Source: Ruminococcus sp. UBA3280
GTDB lineage: Bacteria; Bacillota; Clostridia; Oscillospirales; Ruminococcaceae
Direction: 5' to 3'
Length of the DNA stretch: 14,854 bases
Assembly (NCBI GenBank): GCA_002362175.1
Contig: DETU01000088.1
Coordinates: 1 to 14,854, forward strand
Shown: piece after piece, positions 7,446 to 13,366 of the stretch
Position numbering within the stretch: the stretch's first letter is position 1
Layout of the letters: every line of letters begins with the position of its first letter
Made by a program: the position numbers and the translations under genes
The notes under the pieces: generated by a model
Told to the model about the DNA's origin: nothing
Databases searched by the model: none
Seen by the model: only the letters and a program-made list of their open reading frames with translations

Positions 7446-8075
7446 ATGTATGGCAGATATAAAGTGATTGATGAAAAAACATGGGAAAGAGCAATGCATT
7501 GTAAGGTTTTCAGAAACAGTATTGAACCGTCATTTTGTGTTACTTTTGAAGCGGATATAACAAATTTCAGGCGTGTGGTTAAAGAAAAGAAACTTTCTTT
7601 TACTATGGCTATGGTATATGCTGTCTGCAAATGTGCAAATGAAATTGAGGAGTTTCGTTACAGATTCTTAGATGGTAAGGTGGTTTTATTTGATAGGATA
7701 GATACCGCATTTACATATTTAAACAAGGATACGGGACTTTTTAAGGTGGTAAATGTGCCTATGAAAGATAGTATGGAGGATTATTGCAGACTGGCATTAA
7801 AAACGGCAGATGAACAGAAAGAATATTTTACAGGACCTTTGGGAAATGATGTATTTCAGTGTTCTCCTATGCCGTGGGTTACATACACTCATATTTCACA
7901 TACTATTTCAGGAAATAAAGATAATGCTACTCCTCTTTTTGATTGGGGAAAATATTATGAAAAAAACGGAAGAACGGTTATTCCTGTTTCTGTTCAGGTA
8001 CACCATTCTTTTGTGGACGGTCTGCACGTAGGAAAGTATGCAGAAAAATTACAGAAATACTTTGATGAATTTTGA
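7446..8075 (+). CDS. CatA-like (chloramphenicol acetyltransferase family) O-acetyltransferase
   Basis: Protein of 209 residues in the chloramphenicol acetyltransferase family (PF00302), cytoplasmic trimeric enzymes that move acetyl from acetyl-CoA to a hydroxyl group. The start of the fold is typical (FRNSIEPSFCVTFEADITNF). MPWVTYTHISH (142-152) corresponds to the PWxSF segment lining the active site, here with Thr and Tyr where resistance enzymes usually have Ser and Phe. The catalytic motif HHSFVDG (186-192) is intact. The protein is slightly shorter than resistance CATs (about 213-220). It lies in a chromosomal-looking operon of small unknown genes with no mobile element near. I therefore call it CatA-like and do not predict chloramphenicol resistance; the true acceptor is unknown. 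The gene upstream ends 18 bases before it, with GGAG nearby. Confidence 0.88.
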   Translation: MYGRYKVIDEKTWERAMHCKVFRNSIEPSFCVTFEADITNFRRVVKEKKLSFTMAMVYAVCKCANEIEEFRYRFLDGKVVLFDRIDTAFTYLNKDTGLFKVVNVPMKDSMEDYCRLALKTADEQKEYFTGPLGNDVFQCSPMPWVTYTHISHTISGNKDNATPLFDWGKYYEKNGRTVIPVSVQVHHSFVDGLHVGKYAEKLQKYFDEF

Positions 8076-8099
8076 TGTGTTTGAAAGGATACGATTGTA

Positions 8100-8441
8100 A
8101 TGAGCAGGGGAACAGAAATATATAAGAAACTTATTGATGAATTTGTTGAAATGTCACGTAGTTGCGTTGATGCGAACAAAGTAAGAAACGGTGACGTTGC
8201 GTGGGATAAAGACAGTGTAATTGCAAGGCTTACACAGAATGACAGGGATATTCTGGCAGACTATATTCTGAAAGCATATTCTTCAGCAATATTTGACGTA
8301 CTGGACTTGCTTGAGTGGTATGTCTGCTGTAGAGATATGAAAATTACTATAGACGGTGAAATTTTGCCGACAGATAAGTTTGAGGGAATACAGAATGATT
8401 TTATAGGCAGGTGTGACGGCTGGGAATGGACAAAGGAGTAA
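8100..8441 (+). CDS. Hypothetical protein, 113 residues
   Basis: Family not recognised. The protein is small, acidic and soluble, with no signal or TM segment. The middle looks helical (NDRDILADYILKAYSSAIFD), followed by LLEWYVCC with two adjacent cysteines, then a short hairpin (MKITIDGEILP) and a C-terminal aromatic stretch (GRCDGWEWTKE). The start is supported by GAAAGGATACG ahead of the ATG. It is the third gene of the operon, 24 bases after the CatA-like gene. Its last codons carry AAGGAG, the ribosome binding site of the next gene, so the two are probably translationally coupled. That suggests joint production with the zinc-ribbon protein, though no interaction can be read from sequence. 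Confidence 0.72.
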   Translation: MSRGTEIYKKLIDEFVEMSRSCVDANKVRNGDVAWDKDSVIARLTQNDRDILADYILKAYSSAIFDVLDLLEWYVCCRDMKITIDGEILPTDKFEGIQNDFIGRCDGWEWTKE

Positions 8442-8444
8442 ATA

Positions 8445-8645
8445 ATGAACTCTATAAATATTGCAGTATGTGACGAATGTGGAAGTAAGTTTCTGAAATC
8501 ATCGTCCGAAATGAAAGGACTTTGTCCTGAGTGTGCCAGTGTTCTTTACGGTTATCGGGATTGCAAACATATTTTCAGAGACGGAAAGTGTATATATTGT
8601 CACTGGGACGGAAGTAAAAGTGAATATATAAAGAATATGAAATGA
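8445..8645 (+). CDS. Small double zinc-ribbon protein, 66 residues
   Basis: A 66-residue protein with two predicted zinc sites. Knuckle one is Cys9-x2-Cys12 with Cys27-x2-Cys30 (CDECG ... CPEC). Knuckle two is Cys40-x-His42 with Cys49-x2-Cys52 followed by His53 (CKHIF ... CIYCHW). Such small zinc ribbons bind nucleic acid or proteins in many systems, but this one has no named family that I recognise. The ATG is three bases after the upstream stop codon, with AAGGAG inside the upstream gene, so translation is coupled. Last gene of the operon; a bidirectional terminator begins 17 bases after its stop. Confidence 0.75.
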   Translation: MNSINIAVCDECGSKFLKSSSEMKGLCPECASVLYGYRDCKHIFRDGKCIYCHWDGSKSEYIKNMK

Positions 8646-8662
8646 TTAAAACTGTCAAAATA

Positions 8663-8691
8663 AAAAGACTGACATTAAATATCAGTCTTTT
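8663..8691. terminator. Bidirectional terminator between convergent genes
   Basis: AAAAGACTGA (8663-8672) pairs with TCAGTCTTTT (8682-8691) around a nine-base loop. Rightward the RNA ends in UUUU; leftward it ends in five U then AUUUU, so both strands have a tail. It separates the zinc-ribbon gene from the TSCPD gene, which ends seven bases away. Confidence 0.9.
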
Positions 8692-8697
8692 CGTAAA

Positions 8698-8958
8698 TCA
8701 GTTGTTTTTCTGTGTCTCGTAAGCTTCACGGACAGCAAGGCAAAGCTGGTCTGCACATGATGTTGGTTTCATGCCACAGGTATTCCCTTTGATTTTTTCT
8801 TCAATCTGTTCAACAGTCCAGCCGTCAACAAGCTTTGAAATGGCTTTTAAGTTGCCATTACAGCCACCGTTAAAAGATATATTTGTGATTACATTTCCGT
8901 CAATATCAAAGTTTATTTCCTTTGAACAGACCATTTTAGTTTTGTAAGTATAATGCAT
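8698..8958 (-). CDS. TSCPD-domain protein (TIGR03905-like)
   Basis: A protein of 86 residues with the TSCPD domain (PF12637), also found at the C terminus of B12-dependent ribonucleotide reductases and widespread as a stand-alone protein in anaerobic Bacillota. Cys11, Cys33, Cys61, Cys68 and Cys73 are the candidate metal ligands. The signature appears as TSCADQL (66-72), with Ala in place of the usual Pro. FNGGCNGNLKAISKLVDG (29-46) is also typical of this group. The role of the stand-alone form is not known; metal binding is likely. The start is set by AAGGAAG upstream. It has its own promoter at 8995-9023, diverging from the DUF2798 gene, and ends at the shared terminator. Confidence 0.9.
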   Translation of the reverse strand: MHYTYKTKMVCSKEINFDIDGNVITNISFNGGCNGNLKAISKLVDGWTVEQIEEKIKGNTCGMKPTSCADQLCLAVREAYETQKNN

Positions 8959-8994
8959 AATAAAAAACTTCCTTTCTTTTTATGGTATAGTTAA

Positions 8995-9023
8995 ATTGTA
9001 CGCTTTTTCCTGATGTTTGTCAA
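8995..9023 (-). promoter_or_regulatory. Promoter of the TSCPD gene
   Basis: Read on the - strand: TTGACA (9018-9023), 17 bases, TACAAT (8995-9000). Its -35 box is 22 bases from the -35 box of the opposite promoter at 9046-9074, so one regulator between them could control both genes. Confidence 0.85.
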
Positions 9024-9045
9024 TAGGGGTTTAAAAAATTTCTTA

Positions 9046-9074
9046 TTGACAAGTTTCGGGAAATATGATATAAT
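9046..9074 (+). promoter_or_regulatory. Full-consensus promoter of the DUF2798 gene
   Basis: TTGACA (9046-9051), 17 bases, TATAAT (9069-9074), again with the extended TGATATAAT. Transcription should start near 9081, producing a leader of about 147 bases before the ATG at 9228. Confidence 0.9.
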
Positions 9075-9091
9075 GTTAAAAGAATATATAG

Positions 9092-9205
9092 AAAATTAAC
9101 GCAAACGACACACGTTTTACCAGTAGGTATGTAAATCTGATTACGGAACGTACTTCCGCTCAGATTATACTCATTGGGATGCGTGTTATTTTTTTGCGTA
9201 ATTTT
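9092..9205 (+). ncRNA. Structured 5' leader, candidate cis-regulatory RNA
   Basis: The leader folds by eye into one long arm with internal loops. P1 pairs 9092-9105 with 9193-9205 (13 pairs, one bulged A). P2 pairs ACACGT (9110-9115) with GCGTGT (9181-9186). P3 pairs 9120-9130 with 9167-9177 (with G-T pairs and one mismatch). P4 pairs AATCTGA (9134-9140) with TCAGATT (9160-9166). P5 pairs CGGAA (9144-9148) with TTCCG (9154-9158) under a five-base loop. Seven T (9189-9195) follow P2, so the P2-P5 arm alone would be a terminator-like hairpin. Forming P1 ties up the last three T. The ribosome binding site AGGAGG (9214-9219) lies outside the fold. I found no match to riboswitch classes I know. 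Regulation is inference; the pairing is seen. Confidence 0.6.
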
Positions 9206-9227
9206 CGGAAATCAGGAGGATATTTTT

Positions 9228-9794
9228 ATGCCACAGAATCAGTTTCAGCGAATGATGTTCGCACTTATTACCGTTATTATTACGGTACACGCCTATGTTT
9301 TTTACAGCCTTTATGTAATAAACGGCAGTATATTCATGACGATTACAGGTGAATCGGGTGTCATTTCCGCCATAAACGCTATGGGTGGAGTTTCGGTTTT
9401 AGGAAAAAACGTTCCGATATGGGCGGTTGTACTTATTGAATTTTGCTGTGCTTATATTCTTGAAGTTCTTGTCGGAAGTCCGTTGTCGTTCAAATTTGCC
9501 TGTAAGATTTTTAATCCGGCGGAAACTGACCCCGTTATGTTTGAGACAACAATAATCTGTGCAACAGTAGGTATTATGTGTCCCGTAATGAGTTTTATAG
9601 CAGCAATACTTTATTATCCCTATGGAATGTCGGATTTCAACGTGTTCACATTTTTTGCAAACTGGCTCAAACTTGTATGTTATAATTTTCCGTTTGCGTT
9701 TTTCTCACAGCTTTTCTTTATACAGCCGTTTGTCAGGACGGTTTTCAAGAGAATTTTTATCAGAAATAATGTCAGAGAAAAAGTACACGCATAA
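9228..9794 (+). CDS. DUF2798-type membrane protein, two-domain, four TM helices
   Basis: Integral membrane protein of 188 residues; it matches the DUF2798 (PF11391) pattern twice. TM segments are at about 9-30, 63-83, 107-130 and 141-168. The first half opens with FQRMMFALITVIITVHAYVF. The second half carries the family's FANWLKLVCYNFPFAFFSQL and the closing QPFVRTVFKRIF. The C terminus is basic and so probably cytoplasmic. The function of the family is unknown; a transporter or an accessory membrane protein are both possible. The ATG at 9228 follows AGGAGG by eight bases; an earlier in-frame TTG at 9174 lies inside the structured leader and has no ribosome binding site. The long folded leader implies control by a ligand, ion or stress. 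It is a single gene, ended by the hairpin at 9823-9858. Confidence 0.85.
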   Translation: MPQNQFQRMMFALITVIITVHAYVFYSLYVINGSIFMTITGESGVISAINAMGGVSVLGKNVPIWAVVLIEFCCAYILEVLVGSPLSFKFACKIFNPAETDPVMFETTIICATVGIMCPVMSFIAAILYYPYGMSDFNVFTFFANWLKLVCYNFPFAFFSQLFFIQPFVRTVFKRIFIRNNVREKVHA

Positions 9795-9822
9795 AATTTA
9801 ATATGAATATATATAAATTTGT

Positions 9823-9865
9823 AGCTCGAAATTAGTTGATAATAACAAATTTCGAGCTTATTTTA
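9823..9865. terminator. Terminator between the convergent DUF2798 and small membrane protein genes
   Basis: AGCTCGAAATT (9823-9833) pairs perfectly with AATTTCGAGCT (9848-9858), 11 pairs, with a further GTT/AAC inside the loop. Rightward the tail is TATTTTAATTATTTG. Leftward the tail is weaker (ACAAATTTATA), so function on the - strand is less sure. Confidence 0.75.
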
Positions 9866-9866
9866 A

Positions 9867-10052
9867 TTATTTGTCTTTATTCAGGTAAGTAGTTGATAAA
9901 CATAGAAATGAAGAACCCAGGCAAAAATTTAAAATACAATTACTACCGTCTTTATTTATCATACCTATAATACCGTTTATGTAAGAACATACCGAAGCAA
10001 TCAGAAAACATATAAATGATACTTTTGATTTATTATTCTGTTTCTTTTTCAT
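9867..10052 (-). CDS. Small membrane protein, 61 residues
   Basis: Unrecognised small protein with a basic head (MKKKQNNKSK) and two hydrophobic helices joined by GMINKDGSN: about 10-30 (VSFICFLIASVCSYINGIIG) and 37-54. Both ends are lysine-rich, suggesting both face the cytoplasm. The start at 10052 is chosen because GGAGG lies six bases ahead of it. The in-frame ATG 12 bases upstream overlaps that same ribosome binding site and is not credible. It is the last gene of the - strand run that starts with the lipoprotein at 13208 and lies 32 bases after the end of the broken mini-gene. Proteins of this size and plan are common in gut Clostridia without assigned function. Confidence 0.7.
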   Translation of the reverse strand: MKKKQNNKSKVSFICFLIASVCSYINGIIGMINKDGSNCILNFCLGSSFLCLSTTYLNKDK

Positions 10053-10084
10053 TATTTCCTCCATAAATCACAATTTATATCGGT

Positions 10085-10253
10085 TCAAATTACATTAAGA
10101 CCTTTTAACAGATAACCTATTCCGCAAACTAAAAGGAAAATACTGTCCCAAATCATAGTTTCTGATTTTCTGCTGGGTTGTTGAAATACCTAAAGTAAAT
10201 ATATCAATACCGAATAAAATCATGGATATTCCTGTAAAAATATCTTTAAACAT
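10085..10253 (-). pseudogene. Frameshifted two-TM small membrane protein gene
   Basis: The ATG at 10253 opens a frame giving one hydrophobic helix (DIFTGISMILFGIDIFTL), which then runs into non-membrane sequence and stops at 10095. The neighbouring frame carries a second helix (MIWDSIFLLVCGIGYLLKG) and stops at 10085. Removing one base at the GG of 10189-10190 would join them into a 55-residue two-helix protein running IDIFTL-VFQQPSRKSETMIW. The total span is one base over a multiple of three, as expected. There is no clear Shine-Dalgarno, and the ATG is 14 bases after the GNAT stop. It could be a true single-base mutation, a programmed frameshift or a sequencing error. It resembles the next small membrane protein in plan but not clearly in sequence. 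Confidence 0.5.
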
Positions 10254-10267
10254 TAAAAAAATTCTTT

Positions 10268-10726
10268 TTACAGTATGTACTGCATGAAGTTACTGTTTTT
10301 CGTGAATCCGAAATTACTGTATAAAAGCACTCCTGTATCGGACGCTGTAATCTGAATAGCTCCGCAATGTCGGGCTTTTGCTTCGCTTACGATTTTTTCA
10401 AGCAAGGCGGTCGCAATACCTTTTCTTCTGTATAACTTGTCCGTAAACATACTTGAAAGCAGAGCTATTTTACCGGTCGGACAACTGAAATATGGTGGTT
10501 TTTCAACTATTGAAATTCCGCTTGTTCCTACTATTTGTCCGTTATCCTCATCTACAGCAAGCCATGAAATAAAAGTATCGTCTGCCATATGATTCTTGTA
10601 ATAATTTTTCAATTCGGGGATAAGGTCAATATTTTCTGTTGCACCTTCTTCACGCAGTTGATTGATTCTCATTTGGATAAATATATCAATTTCTTTATCA
10701 GTCAGTTTTTTATATTTAATGTTCAT
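10268..10726 (-). CDS. GNAT-family N-acetyltransferase
   Basis: A 152-residue acetyltransferase of the GNAT fold (PF00583), which transfers acetyl from acetyl-CoA to an amine. Motif A is FTDKLYRRKGIATALLEKIVSEA (94-116), with R100-R101-K102-G103-I104-A105 as the pyrophosphate-binding loop. Motif B is YSNFGF (136-141), typical of the C-terminal part of the fold. The substrate cannot be told from sequence; members modify small molecules, protein N termini or lysines. The start is supported by AAGGTGAT seven bases upstream. The gene begins 18 bases after the radA stop on the same strand, so it is probably cotranscribed. No link to DNA repair is implied by that alone. Confidence 0.88.
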   Translation of the reverse strand: MNIKYKKLTDKEIDIFIQMRINQLREEGATENIDLIPELKNYYKNHMADDTFISWLAVDEDNGQIVGTSGISIVEKPPYFSCPTGKIALLSSMFTDKLYRRKGIATALLEKIVSEAKARHCGAIQITASDTGVLLYSNFGFTKNSNFMQYIL

Positions 10727-10744
10727 GAATAATCACCTTGTTTA

Positions 10745-12115
10745 TTATTTTATCACGGAAAAAGCCTGTTTGAGAGTTGAGGCGGGAATAATATTTATTG
10801 AATATTTTTCGGGATTTATTGAACTTACCGACTGTTTCGGGATTATACAGGTAGTGAAACCCATTCTTTCCGCTTCACGTATACGCTGTTCTATGTGTGA
10901 GACGGAACGTATTTCACCACCGAGACCTATTTCACCGAAAGCAATAAGCTGTTCGTCAATAGGTTTGTCCATGATACCCGAGTAGAGAGCCATAGCAACG
11001 GGCAAATCTCCTGCGGGTTCGTCAAGCCTGAAACCACCGACAATATTAAGATAAACGTCGAGAGAACCCATAAATATTCCGAGCCTTTTTTCGAGTACGG
11101 CAATAATGATGTTAAGCCTGTTGAAGTCAAAACCCGTTACCATACGTCTTGGTGCTGAATAGCTTGTTTTTGAAGCAAGAGCCTGAACTTCCGCAAGAAT
11201 CGGACGTGTTCCCTCCATGACACACGCCACGCAAGTCCCCGAAACATTCAGCGGTCTGCCTGAAAGCAACATCTGAGATGGATTTTCCACTTCACGCAGT
11301 CCTTTGTCAATCATTTCAAAAACGCCTATTTCGTTGGTAGAACCGAAACGGTTTTTTACCGCTCTGAGAAGTCGGTAACTCTGATGTCGTTCACCCTCAA
11401 AGTACAGAACAGCATCAACAATATGTTCCATGACTTTAGGTCCTGCAATAGCACCATCCTTGTTTACGTGACCTACTATAATAACGGGAATTTCCTGATT
11501 TTTTGCGGTATGCATGAAAAGGTTTGTACATTCACGAACCTGTGTTATACTGCCGGGACTGGAAGTTATCCTGTTGATACTTACGGTCTGAATTGAGTCT
11601 ATAATAGCTATATCGGGAGTACATGACGATATGGTTTCCGCAATTGCTTCTGCGTCGGTTGAGGTGAGGATATAAAGGTTTTCCGTATCAACTCCGAGAC
11701 GTTTTGCACGGAGTTTTATTTGTCTTGCGGATTCTTCTCCGGAAATGTATAACACAGAGTGTTCGTTTCCTAGAAACTGACATATCTGTAATAGTATTGT
11801 ACTCTTGCCTATTCCCGGCTCACCGCCGAGCAGTACGAGTGAACCTTTTACAAGCCCTCCGCCGAGTACACGGTTAAGCTCTCCTATTCCTGTATCATAA
11901 CGAACATCATTGTCAATGCCTATCTGTTCCAGTTCAAGAATCTGTTCTGAAAGGTCGGGGACAGACTTTGATGATGAACGTCCTGAAGTGGTTGAAGAAA
12001 CGGAAATATCTTCTTCAAAGCTGTTCCACGCATTGCATGAGGGACATTTTCCGTTCCATTTTGAACTTTCATAACCACACTGATTACAGGTATATATATA
12101 TCTTGACTTAGCCAT
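10745..12115 (-). CDS. radA: DNA repair protein RadA (Sms)
   Basis: RadA/Sms, 456 residues, full length. It is a RecA-like ATPase acting in recombinational repair, where the family promotes branch migration with RecA. The N-terminal zinc finger is Cys10-x2-Cys13 ... Cys24-x2-Cys27 (CNQCG ... CPSC). Walker A is GEPGIGKST (98-106), Walker B IAIIDS (169-174), and the RadA-specific KNRFG is at 254-258. The C-terminal third is the Lon-protease-like domain (VYLNIVGGFRLDEPAGDLPVA and onward). All key residues are present. The start codon is seven bases after the stop of the upstream lipoprotein gene, and no Shine-Dalgarno is visible before it (TTAATTCCGAT). Translation is likely coupled to the upstream gene. 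The acetyltransferase gene follows after 18 bases. Confidence 0.97.
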   Translation of the reverse strand: MAKSRYIYTCNQCGYESSKWNGKCPSCNAWNSFEEDISVSSTTSGRSSSKSVPDLSEQILELEQIGIDNDVRYDTGIGELNRVLGGGLVKGSLVLLGGEPGIGKSTILLQICQFLGNEHSVLYISGEESARQIKLRAKRLGVDTENLYILTSTDAEAIAETISSCTPDIAIIDSIQTVSINRITSSPGSITQVRECTNLFMHTAKNQEIPVIIVGHVNKDGAIAGPKVMEHIVDAVLYFEGERHQSYRLLRAVKNRFGSTNEIGVFEMIDKGLREVENPSQMLLSGRPLNVSGTCVACVMEGTRPILAEVQALASKTSYSAPRRMVTGFDFNRLNIIIAVLEKRLGIFMGSLDVYLNIVGGFRLDEPAGDLPVAMALYSGIMDKPIDEQLIAFGEIGLGGEIRSVSHIEQRIREAERMGFTTCIIPKQSVSSINPEKYSINIIPASTLKQAFSVIK

Positions 12116-12122
12116 ATCGGAA

Positions 12123-13208
12123 TTAACGTATTGAAGCGTTTACAGAGTCCTCGCTGAGAACATATCTGCGTCCACATTCCATGTGACTTCTTGAAACGTT
12201 GAAGCTGGAAATATCATTGTTTGTGAGCGACCAGCAGGCATTGCCCGACGGTGAACCCGTTACATAAAATACAAGCTGTTCATTATCGAGTGAAAACTTT
12301 CCCTTATAACCGTAAGTTCCGTCAAGTTCAAGAAGTACATTATTGGAAATATAATAGATTTTACAGCCGTCTTCTTCGCCTGTACCCTCTGATACAATAA
12401 GTTCTGGGATTTCGTCATTGTTGAGGTCACAAAATTCAAATGCGGCATCTTTTCCCGTTTCAATAGCCGTATTGAGATTTTTCATAAGCTGTTCCTTGAA
12501 TATATCCTTTTCTATTGGAGTGAGGACAGCCCCCCAGCTTTCCGAGCAGTGCAGAGCGTATTCTACAGATGCAGTACCAAAAGTATATTTTCTGCCTAAA
12601 GAAATTGTCTTTGCGTTTTTGTACATTTCCATTGCTTCATCATATTCGGGAAGTGAAAGCTCCTTGCCGTCGATTTCGTGCTTTATTTCAGCACCTTTTG
12701 AGGCAGAACCGCTGTTGTCGCTGTAAGTCATGGCATCGGTAAATTCCTTGCCGTTGAAGCTGATGAATTTTCCAAGAACAAAGCCGTCCCCCGAATATTC
12801 ATGGTTTATCAGTTTGAAATCAGGATAGTATGTGAATGAGCCATATTCTCCGATTTCGCCTATACTGATTACCTCACCGCCCGATAAAGTGAAAACTTCA
12901 CACATTGTCGTATGGTCGTTGTTGGCGGAAATAATAAGCTCAGGTGTTCCGTCGCTGTTCAGGTCACAGAGGTCAAATCTTGATTCTTCCAAACCGTTGA
13001 CAGCAGTTTCTGAAAATTTGTCTGAGTTTTTAAATTCATTCAATTTCTGTTCATACAAAGGCTGCCACTCAAATGTAATGTTTCTCGGAGAAACATTTAT
13101 TATATCAGAATTGCCCGATTTTGATTCTGATTTTTTTTCTGAACAGCCTGAAGCAGAGGCGGTCAGAGCCAGTGCAAGAAATACAGAAGAAAGTTTGGTT
13201 AATTTCAC
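12123..13208 (-). CDS. Lipoprotein with duplicated DxNxDG domain
   Basis: Predicted lipoprotein of 361 residues. The signal is MKLTKLSSVFLALALTASASGC with lipobox ASGC and Cys22. The start is GTG, placed by GGGAGGATTTTCAA directly before it. Two related halves are visible. EQKLNEFKNS then FDLCDLNSDGTPELIIS (Asp82 to Glu90) is matched by KEQLMKNLNT then FEFCDLNNDEIPELIVS (Asp261 to Glu269). The DxNxDGxxE loops resemble EF-hand, dockerin or VCBS calcium loops. The second has Glu-Ile in place of Gly-Thr and may bind calcium poorly. The function is unknown; such two-domain lipoproteins are frequent in Ruminococcus. It is first in an operon with radA, which begins seven bases after its stop, and has a promoter at 13248-13276. 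Confidence 0.85.
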   Translation of the reverse strand: MKLTKLSSVFLALALTASASGCSEKKSESKSGNSDIINVSPRNITFEWQPLYEQKLNEFKNSDKFSETAVNGLEESRFDLCDLNSDGTPELIISANNDHTTMCEVFTLSGGEVISIGEIGEYGSFTYYPDFKLINHEYSGDGFVLGKFISFNGKEFTDAMTYSDNSGSASKGAEIKHEIDGKELSLPEYDEAMEMYKNAKTISLGRKYTFGTASVEYALHCSESWGAVLTPIEKDIFKEQLMKNLNTAIETGKDAAFEFCDLNNDEIPELIVSEGTGEEDGCKIYYISNNVLLELDGTYGYKGKFSLDNEQLVFYVTGSPSGNACWSLTNNDISSFNVSRSHMECGRRYVLSEDSVNASIR

Positions 13209-13247
13209 TTGAAAATCCTCCCGAAAAAAATTTTTTGGATACGTTTT

Positions 13248-13276
13248 ATTTTATCATGTTTGTTACAATATGTCAA
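13248..13276 (-). promoter_or_regulatory. Promoter of the lipoprotein-radA operon
   Basis: On the - strand: TTGACA (13271-13276), 17 bases, TAAAAT (13248-13253), preceded by TGA. It is about 40 bases before the GTG start at 13208. It is the only strong promoter seen for radA and the genes after it. Confidence 0.8.
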
Positions 13277-13326
13277 TTAAGATAATATTACGAAAAGAAT
13301 ACAGATATTGTAATTTACAAAGTGAA

Positions 13327-13352
13327 ATCCGGAGAAATGATATTCTCCGGAT
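13327..13352 (-). terminator. Hairpin after the zinc-ribbon/TM gene, probable terminator
   Basis: ATCCGGAGAA (13327-13336) and TTCTCCGGAT (13343-13352) form a perfect 10-bp stem with a six-base loop, 14 bases after the stop of the - strand gene. The tail in that direction is TTTCACTTTG, a poor T-run, so it may be a weak terminator or an mRNA-end stabiliser. Confidence 0.6.
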
Positions 13353-13366
13353 AATCAGGATTTTAT

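Noticed and set aside
7446..8075. Calling the CatA-like gene a mobile antibiotic resistance gene
   Set aside because: There is no mobile element, base composition and codon use look like the neighbours, and the active-site segment differs from resistance enzymes.
9171..9185. Likeness of TCATTGGGATGCG to part of the THF riboswitch
   Set aside because: Only a short stretch is alike; the arrangement of helices and the downstream gene do not fit a folate element.
9174..9227. Longer DUF2798 protein starting at TTG 9174
   Set aside because: The start lies within the structured leader with no Shine-Dalgarno, whereas ATG 9228 follows AGGAGG.
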